Source: Rhodopseudomonas sp. P2A-2r (lineage in GTDB: Bacteria; Pseudomonadota; Alphaproteobacteria; Rhizobiales; Xanthobacteraceae). From it: 64,000 nt of DNA. Made by a program: the position numbers and the translations under genes. The notes beneath the pieces are model-generated. The model was not told where the DNA came from. It made no database searches and worked only from the letters and a program-made list of their open reading frames with translations. The stretch is taken from the NCBI RefSeq assembly GCF_026015985.1, contig NZ_CP110389.1, forward strand, positions 4,496,001 through 4,560,000. The letters are read 5' to 3'. This document shows, one piece after another, positions 27,652-37,542 of the stretch (positions within the stretch are counted from its first letter, which is position 1; each line of letters opens with the position of its first letter).

Positions 27652-28589
27652 AACACCTGATCCTCGCCGCCGCGCTGTTCGCCGCGACGCTGTCATCCGC
27701 CGATGCGCAGACCGCGCTGCGCGTCGGCGACCAGAAGGGCAACGCGCAGGCGGTGATGGAGGCCGCCGGCGTGCTCAAGGACGTGCCCTATAGGATCGAA
27801 TGGAAGGAGTTTCCCGCCGCCGCACCGCTGCTGGAAGCGCTCGGCGCCGGGGCCATCGAGACCGGGTTGGTGGGCGATGCACCGTTCACCTTCGCCGCTG
27901 CGGCCAACGTGCCGGTGAAGGCGATCGCCGCGATCCGCCAGACCGGCGAGGGTCTCGCGGTACTTGTCCCGAAGGACTCCGCGATCAGGAACTTCGACGA
28001 TCTCAAGGGCAAGAAGATCGCCACCGGCCGCGGTTCGATCGGCCACCAGTTGATTCTCGCCGCGCTGGAATCGAAGGGCTGGACCACCTCCGACGTGCAG
28101 ATCGTGTTCCTGGCGCCGTCCGACGCCAAGGTGGCCTATACCCGCGGCTCGGTCGACGCATGGTCGACATGGGAGCCCTATGTCAGTCAGGAGGAAGTGC
28201 TGTTCGCCTCGCGCCGCGTGCTCACCGCCGAAGGCCTGACGGCCGGCCTCAGCTTCCAGGTGGCGACGCCCGACGCTATCAGGGACAAGCGCGCCCAGCT
28301 GGAGGACTTCGTGAAACGCCTCACCGCGGCGCGGGCATGGTCGCTCACGAATGTCAGCGCCTATGCGGAGACCTGGGGCAAGCTCATGAACATCCCGCCG
28401 GCGGTGCCGCAGAACTGGCTGGCGCGGGCCAAGGTGCGCATCGCGCCGATCGACGACGCGGTGGTGGCCGACGAGCAGAAGACCATCGATCTCTACCTGC
28501 GTGCCGGCCTGATCAAGCAGAAGCTCGACGCGGCCGCCATCGTCGACCGGTCGTTCACAGCGGTGATCCAGAACGCTGCGGGGCTATGA
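27648..28589 (+). CDS. ABC transporter substrate-binding protein, SsuA-like (second copy)
   Basis: A 313-residue periplasmic binding protein with a Sec signal peptide (residues 1-20, cleavage near DAQ). The SsuA pattern is clear: LEALGAGAIETGLVGDAPFTFA, LVPKDSAIRNFDDLKGKKIATGRGSIG, and DAWSTWEPYV. It is more like canonical aliphatic-sulfonate SsuA than the Tat-exported protein at 22413. The operon therefore carries two binding proteins but one permease/ATPase pair; the second may serve another importer or widen the substrate range. Confidence 0.9.
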   Translation: MKHLILAAALFAATLSSADAQTALRVGDQKGNAQAVMEAAGVLKDVPYRIEWKEFPAAAPLLEALGAGAIETGLVGDAPFTFAAAANVPVKAIAAIRQTGEGLAVLVPKDSAIRNFDDLKGKKIATGRGSIGHQLILAALESKGWTTSDVQIVFLAPSDAKVAYTRGSVDAWSTWEPYVSQEEVLFASRRVLTAEGLTAGLSFQVATPDAIRDKRAQLEDFVKRLTAARAWSLTNVSAYAETWGKLMNIPPAVPQNWLARAKVRIAPIDDAVVADEQKTIDLYLRAGLIKQKLDAAAIVDRSFTAVIQNAAGL

Positions 28590-28595
28590 GAACGC

Positions 28596-28979
28596 CTATG
28601 CCTTCGGCTCCGGGAACAGGCCGGCGAGAATTTCGCCGGCCATGTTGAAGGCGGCGACGCCGCGGAACAGCGCCGCGATACCGGCGCTGGCATGCAGTTC
28701 TTCCAGCGTGGCCCCGGCCTTGATCGCGGCCTTGGCGTGATTGGCCGCAGCTTCCGAGGTCTGCACCAGCAGAATGGCAAACGACATCAGCTGCACGGTC
28801 TTCTGGTCCAGCGCAGCCGGCGTCAGGGCCGCGATTCGCCAGTCTTCCAGCGCGGTCACCAGCGCGGGATCGACACGCATGCCGAGTTCGAGCCGCTTTG
28901 CGATCTTCGGCGGCGTGAAGCCGATCATCGCTTCGTAACGGGATTTCAGTTCGTCGAGCTGCACTGGATTGTCGGTCAT
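28596..28979 (-). CDS. Carboxymuconolactone decarboxylase family protein
   Basis: A 127-residue CMD/AhpD-fold protein. The helical core is visible (LDQKTVQLMSFAILLVQTSEAAANHAKAAIKAGAT), but the CxxC redox pair of AhpD-type members is absent, so peroxidase activity is unlikely. It lies downstream of the Bug-type binding-protein gene on the same strand and may act in the same aromatic or lactone pathway. It is convergent with the sulfonate operon, with only six bases between stops. Confidence 0.82.
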   Translation of the reverse strand: MTDNPVQLDELKSRYEAMIGFTPPKIAKRLELGMRVDPALVTALEDWRIAALTPAALDQKTVQLMSFAILLVQTSEAAANHAKAAIKAGATLEELHASAGIAALFRGVAAFNMAGEILAGLFPEPKA

Positions 28980-29016
28980 GGGGCTCTCATCTTCAAATCG
29001 GACATGCTGTCAGGTC

Positions 29017-29985
29017 CTACTCGACCTTGGCGCCGGCTGTCTTGACCACCTGGCCCCATTTATCGGACTCCGTGCGCAAAAATGCAGCGAAGGCATTGCC
29101 TGACAACGTGCCGGGCTCGGCGCCCACGTCGGCCAGTCGCTTCACCATGTCGGGGTCCTTCAGCAGCTTCGTGACGCTGTCGATCAGGGTGTTCATCACA
29201 TCCGGCGGCATCCCGGCCGGTGCCACGAGGCCGAACCATGACGATGCCTCGAAATTCGGGACGCCCGCCTCGACCATCGTCGGCAATTCGGGGAACAACG
29301 GCGAACGCTTGGCGCCGGCCACCGCAATCGCGCGGATCGTGCCGCCTTGGACCTGCGGACGGATCGCCGGCATGTTGTCGAACATCATCGGGATCTGGCC
29401 GCCGATCAGGTCGTTCATGGCCGGGGCCGCGCCGCGATACGGCACATGGACAATGTCGATGCCGGCGCGCGTCTTCAGAAGTTCGCCGGCGAGATGGTTG
29501 GTCGAACCAAGGCCGGACGAACCGAAATTGAGCTTGCCCGGCGACGCCTTGGCGAGCGCGATCAACTCGGCGACGGTCGTTGCCTTCACGTTCGGGTTCA
29601 CGGCGAGCACGATCGGCACCGATGCGATCAGCGCAACGGGCGTGAAATCCTTCATGGGGTTGAACGAAAGCTGCGTGTAGAGCGATTGATTGACGGCGAG
29701 CGGTCCCGGCGCGGTCAGCAGCAATGTGTAACCGTCGGCAGGCGATCGGGCGACGGACTCGGCGCCGATATTGCCGCCGGCGCCCGCGCGATTGTCGATC
29801 ACCACCGGCTGGCCCCACAGCTCCTGCAGTTTGGCGCCGAGCATGCGCGCGACCACGTCGTTTGAACCGCCGGCCGGAAACGGCACCACGATGCGCACGC
29901 CGCGATCGGGAAACCCTGCTTCAGCCGGCTGGCCGATCTGGACCATCATCACCAAAGCCGCCAAGGCGGAAACCACGAGCCGCAT
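29017..29985 (-). CDS. Bug-family tripartite tricarboxylate transporter substrate-binding protein
   Basis: A 322-residue periplasmic solute-binding protein of the Bug/TctC family. A signal peptide (MRLVVSALAALVMMVQIGQPAEA) is followed by family motifs VRIVVPFPAGGSNDVVARML, VVIDNRAGAGGNIGAE, FGSSGLGSTNHLAGEL, HVPYRGAAPAMNDLIGGQI and EASSWFGLVAPAGMP. ATG 29985 is chosen because GGAGG precedes it. No TctAB membrane genes are adjacent, as is common for Bug proteins, so the transporter or signalling partner must be elsewhere. Confidence 0.9.
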   Translation of the reverse strand: MRLVVSALAALVMMVQIGQPAEAGFPDRGVRIVVPFPAGGSNDVVARMLGAKLQELWGQPVVIDNRAGAGGNIGAESVARSPADGYTLLLTAPGPLAVNQSLYTQLSFNPMKDFTPVALIASVPIVLAVNPNVKATTVAELIALAKASPGKLNFGSSGLGSTNHLAGELLKTRAGIDIVHVPYRGAAPAMNDLIGGQIPMMFDNMPAIRPQVQGGTIRAIAVAGAKRSPLFPELPTMVEAGVPNFEASSWFGLVAPAGMPPDVMNTLIDSVTKLLKDPDMVKRLADVGAEPGTLSGNAFAAFLRTESDKWGQVVKTAGAKVE

Positions 29986-30001
29986 GCGATCCTCCAAGAT
30001 C

Positions 30002-30028
30002 ATCGATTTTTTCTGTATCGTCGATTTT
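30002..30028. promoter_or_regulatory. Candidate operator in the Bug-protein/amidohydrolase divergent promoter region
   Basis: Two direct repeats, ATCGATTTT (30002-30010) and GTCGATTTT (30020-30028), sit in the AT-rich gap between divergent genes. The nearby GntR regulator is a candidate binder. This is inference from position and repeat only. Confidence 0.3.
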
Positions 30029-30119
30029 ATGTTGACAGCCATTTCCGCTGCCGTCAAATCGGCCGGACAGCGGCACGCCGGATGGCGCACTGCAGCCGAA
30101 TGAACGGGATGCACGAAAG

Positions 30120-31019
30120 ATGACGTCACCCACGCCCGGCATGTCGCCGAAGCCCTGCCCCGGTCCGGACCGCCATCCGAAACGACCGGCGTTCGTCATG
30201 CCGCCCGGCGCCTGCGACACCCACGTCCACGTGTTCGGCCCACAGGCAACCTTCCCTTTCAGCGACCAGCGCAGCTACACGCCGGAAGACTGCACCTGCG
30301 ACGACCTGATGCAGCTCCACGCGACACTGGGGATCGACCGCGCGGTCATCGTGCATGGCGGCGCGCATGGCACCGACAATCGGGCAACCCTCTCCGCGCT
30401 GCGTTCCCATCCGACCCGGCTGCGCGGCGTCGCCGTGATCGCCTCCGGCCTCTCGCCGGGCGAACTGGAAGACCTGCACCGCGCCGGAATGCGTGGCTGT
30501 CGCATGTCGACAGTGGTGAGCGGGGGTGCGTCGTTCGCGCATCTGCGCGGGCTGGCGGAGGAAACCTTCGATCTCGGCTGGCATCTGGTGCTGCATTTCA
30601 ACAAGGCGACCGAACTGGTCGACGTGGCGCCGCAGCTGTTGACGGTGCGCAGCCCGTTCGTGCTCGATCACCTCGCGCGCATCAGCGCCGCGGAAGGCGT
30701 CGATTCCGAACCGTTCCGGACGCTGCTGCGGCTGCTCGATACCGATCGATGCTGGATCAAGCTCGCCAGTCTCTACCGCCTCTCCGCCGAGCCCTATCCG
30801 CATCGCGACATGCTGCCGATGATCCACCGCGTGATCGAGGCCCGGCCTGATCGGATCATCTGGGGCAGCAACTGGCCGCACCCCATCTGCCCCGTGCCCA
30901 TGCCCAACGACGGCGACTTGGTCGATCTGATCCCGCTGTGGATTCCCGACGAGGCTACGCAACAGCGCGTCCTGGTGGACAATCCCGCCGCGCTCTATGG
31001 TTTCGACAGCAACGGGTGA
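30120..31019 (+). CDS. Amidohydrolase, 2-pyrone-4,6-dicarboxylate hydrolase-like
   Basis: A 299-residue TIM-barrel metal-dependent hydrolase of the PF04909 group. ACDTHVHVFGP near residue 30 gives the HxH metal motif, LHFNKATELV and FVLDHLARI provide later barrel ligands, and IIWGSNWPHP contributes the terminal aspartate/asparagine region typical of LigI-like lactonases. Such enzymes open cyclic lactones in aromatic catabolism. The start at ATG 30120 has only a weak ribosome site. The GntR regulator follows after seven bases. Confidence 0.85.
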   Translation: MTSPTPGMSPKPCPGPDRHPKRPAFVMPPGACDTHVHVFGPQATFPFSDQRSYTPEDCTCDDLMQLHATLGIDRAVIVHGGAHGTDNRATLSALRSHPTRLRGVAVIASGLSPGELEDLHRAGMRGCRMSTVVSGGASFAHLRGLAEETFDLGWHLVLHFNKATELVDVAPQLLTVRSPFVLDHLARISAAEGVDSEPFRTLLRLLDTDRCWIKLASLYRLSAEPYPHRDMLPMIHRVIEARPDRIIWGSNWPHPICPVPMPNDGDLVDLIPLWIPDEATQQRVLVDNPAALYGFDSNG

Positions 31020-31026
31020 TGCATCG

Positions 31027-31707
31027 ATGAACGCCGCACGTACCGCCGGTTCCGTGCCGACCACGCTCTCGACCACGCTGGTCGCGCGCCTGCGCGACTC
31101 CATCATGCGGGGCGAGCTGCTGCCCGGCAGCAAGCTCAATCTCGACCGTCTGCGGGCCGCCTTCGGCGTCAGCCTCAGCCCGCTGCGCGAAGCGCTGTGC
31201 CGACTCGAGAATGACGGCCTGGTGGCGCTGATCGACCAGCGCGGCTACCGGGTGACGCCGGTCTCGCCCGGCAATCTGGCGGAAATCATCCGGCTGCGCG
31301 TCGAGCTCGAAGGTCTCGCGGTGAAGGAAAGTATCGCGCACGGCGACGTCGCCTGGGAAGGTCGCGTGCTCGGCACATTGCACCAACTCAGTCGCTGCAA
31401 GCGCGGGCCGCGTTCCATCGACGAGCAGGAAGCCTGGGAGACCGCCCATCGCGCATTTCATGCCGAGCTGATCTCGGCGTGCCAGATGCCGTTGCTAATG
31501 CAGTTCTGCGCCACCCTGCACGACCAGAGCGACCGCTATCGGCGCATCTTTCTGAAGAAGCACCAGCCCGATCGCGACGTTCCGGCCGAACACACCGCGA
31601 TCGCCCATGCGATGATCGAGCGGCGCACGCGCGACGCCACGCGGATCCTGCGCGAACATATCGAGCGCACCGGCCGCAACATCCAGGCTGCATTGTCGGT
31701 GGCGTGA
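31027..31707 (+). CDS. GntR-family transcriptional regulator (FadR/VanR type)
   Basis: A 226-residue regulator with an N-terminal winged helix (LVARLRDSIMRGELLPGSKLN, FGVSLSPLREALCRLENDGLV, QRGYRVTPVS) and a C-terminal FCD ligand-binding helical bundle (ETAHRAFHAELISAC, EHTAIAHAMIERRTRDA). It probably controls the divergent Bug-protein/amidohydrolase cluster in response to a pathway carboxylate. It is convergent with ccmH, with 34 bases between stops. Confidence 0.9.
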   Translation: MNAARTAGSVPTTLSTTLVARLRDSIMRGELLPGSKLNLDRLRAAFGVSLSPLREALCRLENDGLVALIDQRGYRVTPVSPGNLAEIIRLRVELEGLAVKESIAHGDVAWEGRVLGTLHQLSRCKRGPRSIDEQEAWETAHRAFHAELISACQMPLLMQFCATLHDQSDRYRRIFLKKHQPDRDVPAEHTAIAHAMIERRTRDATRILREHIERTGRNIQAALSVA

Positions 31708-31741
31708 ACAACGTACGATCCGGCATCCGGATTTGCGCAGG

Positions 31742-32248
31742 CTAGGCCTGTCTGGTCTCTGCCGTCTCGCCCGCGAGCAGCTTCTCCACCCGGGCCTCTT
31801 CCTCGGCCGACAGCGTCGGCGGCGTGCCGTCCGCTGCCGTCCCCTTTTCACGCCGCCGGTAGTGCCACCACAGCGCGAGGCCGCCGCCGCCGAGCGCCAG
31901 CGGCGTCAGCAGCCAGAGCAGCAGCGTGTGCCGCTCCAGCCGCGGCTTCAGCAGCACGAATTCGCCGTAGCGCGCGACCAGGAAGTCCAGCACCTGACTG
32001 TCGCTGTCGCCGCCGGCCAGCCGCTCGCGCACCAGCAGCCGCAGGTCGCGCGCCAGCGGCGCATCGGAATCGTCGATCGACTGGTTCTGGCAGACCATGC
32101 AGCGCAGCTCGCGCGACAGCTCGCGGGCGCGGGCTTCCTTGGCGGGATCGGCCATGATCTCGTCGGGCTGCACGGCGTGGGCGGCCGGCGATGCGACGAT
32201 CATCGCCAAGGCGACGCATGCAGCGCGCAAGACATTCACGCGCATCAT
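31742..32248 (-). CDS. ccmH: Cytochrome c-type biogenesis protein CcmH (CycL)
   Basis: CcmH is a membrane-anchored thiol oxidoreductase that keeps apocytochrome c cysteines reduced for heme attachment. The 168-residue protein has a signal peptide, the active-site motif LRCMVCQNQSI (Cys50, Cys53) and a C-terminal membrane segment (LLLWLLTPLALGGGGLALWW). It is the last gene of the ccmI-E-F-H operon; its start overlaps the ccmF stop (ATGA). Confidence 0.95.
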   Translation of the reverse strand: MMRVNVLRAACVALAMIVASPAAHAVQPDEIMADPAKEARARELSRELRCMVCQNQSIDDSDAPLARDLRLLVRERLAGGDSDSQVLDFLVARYGEFVLLKPRLERHTLLLWLLTPLALGGGGLALWWHYRRREKGTAADGTPPTLSAEEEARVEKLLAGETAETRQA

Positions 32249-34227
32249 TCCGCTGCCTGCAGCGCGCGCGGGACCTTGGCCGGCTTCGGTGCGCCGACGC
32301 GCAAACGTCGGTCGGACAGCGACAGCAACCCGCCGAACGCCATCAGCACCGGGCCGAACCAGATCAGCAGCACCATCGGCTTGTGATAAATCCGCACCGC
32401 GATGCCGCCATCCGGCGCGGTGTCGCCGAGCGAGATGTAGAGCTGGCTGAAGCCGCGCGACAGCAGGGCCGCTTCGGTGGTCGACGACTGCCGCGTGGTG
32501 AAGTTGCGCTTCGACGGCGTCATCACGCTGAGCTTGTCGCCGCCTTGGCTGACGCCGAAGGTGGCGATCATCTCGCGGAAATTCGGCCCCTGGCGCTGCG
32601 TGACGTCGTCGAGCCTGAGTTCGTATCCCGCGATCTTGGCGACCTCATTCGGCTTCATGGTGCCGATATATTCGCTGTTCCAGGTGGTCTCGCAGACGAT
32701 GCCGATCAGCGCCACGCCGACGCCGGCATGCGCGAAAGCAGTGCCCCAGGTCGAGCGCGGCAGGCCGCGGGCGCGGCGCATGGCGGTACCGAACGGCGCG
32801 CGGAACAGTTGGGTGCGCTCGACAAGGTCGGTGATGGCGCCGCCGATGACGAACACCGCAAGGCCGATGGCCAGCGGCGCCAGCGCCGCGCCGCCTTTGG
32901 TCCAGGCCCACAGCAGCGCGACGGCGACCAGGGCAGCGACGCCGGCGGCCATCAACCGCTGCGCCGCGCCTTTGATGTCACCGCGCTTCCATGCCAGCAG
33001 CGGCCCGAACGGCACCGCCAGCAGCAGGGGCACGAACAGCGGCCCGAAGGTCAGGTTGAAGAACGGCGCACCCACCGAGATCTTGTCGCCGGTGAGCACT
33101 TCGAGCGCCAGCGGATACAGCGTGCCGACGAAGACGGTAGCGCAGGCGGTGGTGAGGAACAGGTTGTTGAGCACCAGCGCGCCCTCGCGCGAGATCGGCG
33201 CGAACAGCCCGCCCTGCTTCAGCGCCGAGGCCCGCCACATGTACAGCGTCAGGCTGCCGCCGATGAAGATGCACAGGATCAACAGGATGAACACGCCGCG
33301 GGTGGGATCAGTGGCGAAGGCATGCACCGAGGTGAGCACGCCGGAACGCACCAGGAAGGTGCCGAGCAGCGACAGCGAGAAGGTCAGGATCGCGAGAAGG
33401 ATGGTCCAGACCTTCAGCGCGTTGCGCTTTTCCATCACCACGGCCGAATGCAGCAGCGCGGTGCCGGCCAGCCACGGCATCAGGGAGGCGTTCTCCACCG
33501 GGTCCCAGAACCACCAGCCGCCCCAGCCGAGCTCGTAATACGCCCAGTACGAGCCCATCGCGATGCCCAGCGTCAGGAAGATCCACGCCACCAGCGTCCA
33601 CGGCCGCACCCAGCGCGCCCAGGCGGCATCGATGCGGCCTTCGATCAGAGCAGCGACGGCGAAGGAGAACGAGATGGAGAAGCCGACATAACCGAGATAG
33701 AGCATCGGCGGATGCACCGCGAGGCCGATGTCCTGCAGCACCGGATTGAGATCGCGGCCCTCGATCGGCGGATTGGCGAGGCGCAGGAACGGGTTCGAGG
33801 TGATCAGTATGAACAGGTAGAACGCGGTGGCGATCCAGCCCTGCACCGCCAGCACGTTTGCGCGCAAGGTCAGCGGCAGGTTGTTGCCGAATGCCGCGAC
33901 CAGCCCGCCAAACAGCGCCAGGATCGACACCCACAGCAGCATCGAGCCTTCGTGATTGCCCCAGACGCCGGTGATCTTGTAGAGCAGCGGCTTCATCGAA
34001 TGCGAGTTCTCGAACACGTTGGCGACCGAGAAGTCCGAGTTGACGTGCAGCATCACCAGCGCCGTGAACGACAGCGCCGCGAACAGCAGCTGCGCCAGCG
34101 CGGTGGAGCGCGCCACGTTCATCAGCGCGGGATCGTGCAGCCGCGCGCCGAGGATCGGCACGGTCGACTGGATCAGCGCCAGCGCCAGCGCCAGCACCAG
34201 CGCGTAATGTCCGGCTTCGGCGATCAC
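32245..34227 (-). CDS. ccmF: Cytochrome c heme lyase subunit CcmF (CycK)
   Basis: CcmF is the large multi-pass membrane subunit of the heme lyase that attaches heme to apocytochrome c on the periplasmic side. The 660-residue length is normal. The tryptophan-rich WWD signature is visible ([20 protein letters not shown]), along with [14 protein letters not shown] and about 14 hydrophobic segments. Its start overlaps the ccmE stop and its stop overlaps ccmH, so translation is coupled through the operon. Confidence 0.96.
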   Translation of the reverse strand: MIAEAGHYALVLALALALIQSTVPILGARLHDPALMNVARSTALAQLLFAALSFTALVMLHVNSDFSVANVFENSHSMKPLLYKITGVWGNHEGSMLLWVSILALFGGLVAAFGNNLPLTLRANVLAVQGWIATAFYLFILITSNPFLRLANPPIEGRDLNPVLQDIGLAVHPPMLYLGYVGFSISFSFAVAALIEGRIDAAWARWVRPWTLVAWIFLTLGIAMGSYWAYYELGWGGWWFWDPVENASLMPWLAGTALLHSAVVMEKRNALKVWTILLAILTFSLSLLGTFLVRSGVLTSVHAFATDPTRGVFILLILCIFIGGSLTLYMWRASALKQGGLFAPISREGALVLNNLFLTTACATVFVGTLYPLALEVLTGDKISVGAPFFNLTFGPLFVPLLLAVPFGPLLAWKRGDIKGAAQRLMAAGVAALVAVALLWAWTKGGAALAPLAIGLAVFVIGGAITDLVERTQLFRAPFGTAMRRARGLPRSTWGTAFAHAGVGVALIGIVCETTWNSEYIGTMKPNEVAKIAGYELRLDDVTQRQGPNFREMIATFGVSQGGDKLSVMTPSKRNFTTRQSSTTEAALLSRGFSQLYISLGDTAPDGGIAVRIYHKPMVLLIWFGPVLMAFGGLLSLSDRRLRVGAPKPAKVPRALQAAE

Positions 34228-34745
34228 CGCAAAACTCCTTGTTTTGCGTCAGTGACACTCTGCGGCGTGTTCGACGCGCCCTGCGCGCCCGCCGCACCCG
34301 GCTTCTTGTCGTAGTCGTCCTTCCAGTGGCCCTGCTTCTTCAGGGAGTCGGCGACTTCCTTCGGCATGTAGTTCTCGTCGTGCTTGGCCAGCACGGTGTC
34401 GGCCTTGAACACGCCGTTGGCATCGAGCGCGCCCTCGGCGACCACGCCCTGCCCTTCGCGGAACAGGTCGGGCAGGATTCCCTTGTAGGCCACCGGCAGC
34501 TTGGCGCCGCCGTCGGCGACCTCGAAGGTCACCGCGAGATTGTCGCCGCGCACCAGCGAGCCCGGCTGCACCAGTCCGCCGAGCCGGAAACGCTTGCCGA
34601 CGGGAACGTGCTTCTCGGCCGCCATGGTCGGCGTCGAGAAGAACACGATGGAGTCGCGCATGGCGTTCAGCACCAATGCCGCCGCCACCGCCAGCACCGC
34701 CAGCGAGCCGCCAATCATCGTCAACCGTCGCTGCTTGCGTGTCAT
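34224..34745 (-). CDS. ccmE: Heme chaperone CcmE (CycJ)
   Basis: CcmE carries heme covalently to CcmF in the periplasm. The 173-residue protein has an N-terminal membrane anchor ([19 protein letters not shown]), the beta-barrel core ([33 protein letters not shown]) and the heme-binding histidine His122 with Tyr126 in [12 protein letters not shown]. The C-terminal tail is long and flexible. It lies between ccmI and ccmF in the operon, about 60 bases after ccmI. Confidence 0.96.
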   Translation of the reverse strand: MTRKQRRLTMIGGSLAVLAVAAALVLNAMRDSIVFFSTPTMAAEKHVPVGKRFRLGGLVQPGSLVRGDNLAVTFEVADGGAKLPVAYKGILPDLFREGQGVVAEGALDANGVFKADTVLAKHDENYMPKEVADSLKKQGHWKDDYDKKPGAAGAQGASNTPQSVTDAKQGVLR

Positions 34746-34806
34746 ATGACTCCTCCAAGGAGCATGATGTGGTCCGAAAACCGCTGCGCACTTTTCGGCA
34801 TCATGC

Positions 34807-35910
34807 TCACCCGTCCAGCCCGGCGCTTTTCAGGCCGTCGTTGAGTTGCCGCAGCCGCTCGGAGTCGGAACCGACCGCCTGCCGCGCATCCGCCACCGCC
34901 TGCTTCGCCTTGTCGCGGTCGCCCAGCACCATATAGGCACGCACCAGCCGCAACCATCCCTCGACATCGTTGCCGTCATTCTTCAACCGCGTCGCGAGGC
35001 GGTCGACCATGCTCTGCACCATGGCGTTGCGGTCGCCCGCGCCCATGCCCTGCGCGGCAGCAATGGTGTCGTCGGACAGCGCCGGCAGCGCAGGACCGCC
35101 GACACGGGCCAGCGCGGCCTGCACCACGCTGCGCCACGGCGCGTCGGCCGGCGCCTTGGCCAGCATGTCGCGCCAGACCGCCGCGGCATCCGCCATGCGG
35201 CCGTCCTGCTCGGCGGCGAGGCCGAGGAAGAAGCGCGCCTTCGCCTCGTTCGCATCGAGCGCCACGGCGCGATCGAACTCTGCCTTGGCATCCGCAGTGA
35301 TGATACCATTGGCCGCAGCGGCAATGGCCTCGCCGAGGTCGGCGCGACGCGCCGCGGTGTCGCCGCCATAGGTGATGGCATTGCGGAACGCGACGACCGC
35401 ATCGTCGAAGCGGCCGAGCTTGGCCAGCACCGGTGCCAGCACGTTCCAGCCGCGGCCATCGGTGGGGTTCTGCTCCAGATGCTTCTGCACCTGCGCGACC
35501 AGATTATCCATCGGGTCCGAGGCGCTAGGCGCGCGGGCGCGTTCGGCCAGCGGAAAATCGGGAAAGCGCGGCGACCCGAGCGGCAGGTAGAAGGCCATGG
35601 CCAGCGCCGGAAGGCCGACCAGCGCCAGCACCGCGACGGCGCGGCGGAACCGCGGGCTGGCCTTTGCCGGCACATCCTGCTCGGCGTCGGTGGCAGCCAG
35701 CAACCGGCGGCCGATCTCGACCCGGGCGGCTTCGGCCTCCGGCGCCGCGATCAGGCCTGCGGCCGCGTCGCGGCCGATCTCGACGAGCTGATCCTTGTAG
35801 ACGGCGGATTCGCTGCCGCCGGCCTTGCCCGCGGTGGCGCGGCCAAGCGGCCACAGCACAGCGAAAATCGCTGCGGCAGTCATCAGCGCGAACACAAACC
35901 ACAACGTCAT
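34807..35910 (-). CDS. ccmI: Cytochrome c biogenesis protein CcmI (CycH)
   Basis: CcmI is the apocytochrome c chaperone of the heme lyase complex. The 367-residue protein starts with a membrane segment ([21 protein letters not shown]), has a second one ([21 protein letters not shown], about 100-122) and a C-terminal region of tetratricopeptide repeats (about 145-360). ATG 35910 (MTLWFVFAL) is chosen because hydrophobicity begins at once; the frame upstream of it is unlikely to be coding. It is first in the ccmI-E-F-H operon. Confidence 0.93.
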   Translation of the reverse strand: MTLWFVFALMTAAAIFAVLWPLGRATAGKAGGSESAVYKDQLVEIGRDAAAGLIAAPEAEAARVEIGRRLLAATDAEQDVPAKASPRFRRAVAVLALVGLPALAMAFYLPLGSPRFPDFPLAERARAPSASDPMDNLVAQVQKHLEQNPTDGRGWNVLAPVLAKLGRFDDAVVAFRNAITYGGDTAARRADLGEAIAAAANGIITADAKAEFDRAVALDANEAKARFFLGLAAEQDGRMADAAAVWRDMLAKAPADAPWRSVVQAALARVGGPALPALSDDTIAAAQGMGAGDRNAMVQSMVDRLATRLKNDGNDVEGWLRLVRAYMVLGDRDKAKQAVADARQAVGSDSERLRQLNDGLKSAGLDG

Positions 35911-36048
35911 TGCACAGGGTTCCGGTGACGGCGATTCAGCCCGGCGGGCGGCATCGGCTGGCCGGGTTACACCATTTCTAAACCGGCCGCGCAATTGACT
36001 TCTACGGCACCAGTGCGGCGAAAAGTTGCGTTAAATCAATGCGGCAGC

Positions 36049-37446
36049 TCAGCCTGCCTTCTTCGGTTTGCGCTCCACCACGACCATGGCGTTTTCCGCC
36101 GCGCGGCTCATCAGCTGGGCGTATTCGGCGCCGAACAGCAGCTCGCAGAAGCGGATCGCGGCCTTGGCCTGCATGTGCCGGAACGCCTTCACCTTGGCGT
36201 CGCCGTTACGCAGCGACTGCACCAGCGCCTCGGTGGATTTCTCGACATATTGCTGCAGGTCGGAATAGGTCCGCAGCGTCACCTCGTTGATGGCCAGCTC
36301 GCTGGCATAGGTGCGGCAGATCGCGACGAAATCGATCAGCGCCGCGGTCTCCTCGACGTCGGCCGGATCGATCTGCGCGGTGGGGGTGATGTCCTTGTCC
36401 GGACGCTGGCGCAGCAGCCGGCGGACGCGGCCGGGCACGCTGTCGATCTCCGACTGCAGCGTGGTCGAAATATCCACCCGGATCGAGGCAAGCTGGCGCC
36501 CCCACGTCGAGTCGTTGCGGATGTCGAGCTCGGTGCGCAGGCCGCGGACGCCATCATGGACAGTCTTGAGATGGTCGGCGACGCTGTCGAACTTGCCGCG
36601 CTTGATCTCGCTGCGCAGGGTGGCCGCGACCCGGGTGAGGTCGTGGATCGCCATGGTCACGGCGATGCCATAGGAGGTGGCGGCGACGCGGATCTCGTCG
36701 TCGGAGGCGGCAATCTTGATGGCCAGGCGGATGATCTGCCAGGGCGCCAGCAGCCGCTGCATCACCAGCGAAAGCGCGAATGGCAGCACCTGCGGCGTCA
36801 CCAGCGCCGGCACGTTGAGGGCGCTGTTGACGGAGGCCACCTGCGCGTCGCCGAACGTCCTGAGCTGGCTGGGAATCTTGAGGCTGAGGCCGTCCAGCGC
36901 CTCGCGCGCCTTCAGTGCCGCGCCGATGCCGGGCAGATCCTCGACCACATGCGGCGCCCCGACCCGGGCCAGGCCGCGGTTGCGATCGCCGCCCGCTGCC
37001 GGTCCGGCCACCTTGAGAATGGCATCGGCGGCGGCCTGCTGGAACTTCCTCACCGCGCGTTCGACATCCGCGCTGGCCTCCGGCTTGCCGGCCACCGCAG
37101 CCTCGAATTCGCTGACCGCCTCGACCGCGCCTTCGCGCTCCAGCCATTGCCAGGTGGCCTGCAGCGAGGCACGGCGGATCTGCCCGGGCCTGACCGCGGC
37201 AACGCCCTCCGCCAGGAACGGCTCCAGCGACCGGAACACCAGCCGGGCGGGATCCTCGACCCGCGGGCGCACCGCGTCGACGTTGCCGCGCACAACCGAG
37301 CGCAGCACATCGAGCACGAAATTGGCGACATTGACGTCTTCGTTGCGCGCGATGGACCGCTCATACTCGCGCATCAGCAACGCCTGCGATTGCGGCGGCA
37401 ATTGCGCGAGATAGTCCCGGAGACGGTCGATCGATGTCTGGCTCAT
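36049..37446 (-). CDS. Conserved hypothetical protein, largely helical
   Basis: I do not recognise a named family for this 465-residue protein. It is soluble and almost entirely helix-forming, with no signal peptide. Recurrent basic/acidic heptads occur in the N-terminal half (SIDRLRDYLAQLPPQSQALLMREYERSI) and in the C-terminal part (DLQQYVEKSTEALVQSLRNGDAKVK). The start at 37446 is the nearest ATG to the conserved-looking region. It is transcribed towards the ccm operon but separated from it. It resembles conserved unknowns of Bradyrhizobiaceae in style. Confidence 0.65.
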   Translation of the reverse strand: MSQTSIDRLRDYLAQLPPQSQALLMREYERSIARNEDVNVANFVLDVLRSVVRGNVDAVRPRVEDPARLVFRSLEPFLAEGVAAVRPGQIRRASLQATWQWLEREGAVEAVSEFEAAVAGKPEASADVERAVRKFQQAAADAILKVAGPAAGGDRNRGLARVGAPHVVEDLPGIGAALKAREALDGLSLKIPSQLRTFGDAQVASVNSALNVPALVTPQVLPFALSLVMQRLLAPWQIIRLAIKIAASDDEIRVAATSYGIAVTMAIHDLTRVAATLRSEIKRGKFDSVADHLKTVHDGVRGLRTELDIRNDSTWGRQLASIRVDISTTLQSEIDSVPGRVRRLLRQRPDKDITPTAQIDPADVEETAALIDFVAICRTYASELAINEVTLRTYSDLQQYVEKSTEALVQSLRNGDAKVKAFRHMQAKAAIRFCELLFGAEYAQLMSRAAENAMVVVERKPKKAG

Positions 37447-37542
37447 GCACCCAAGGTCCGCGCGTTCCGGTCGGCCCAAGACCGGACGCAGCCAACGGAT
37501 TTCATAGCAGGGCCGACGTTAAGAAGCGGTTGAGGAATGGCC

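Noticed and set aside
32191..34314. Long plus-strand open frame of 707 codons over ccmF.
   Set aside because: Antisense to intact ccmF; the translation is rich in Gln, Arg and His without domains.
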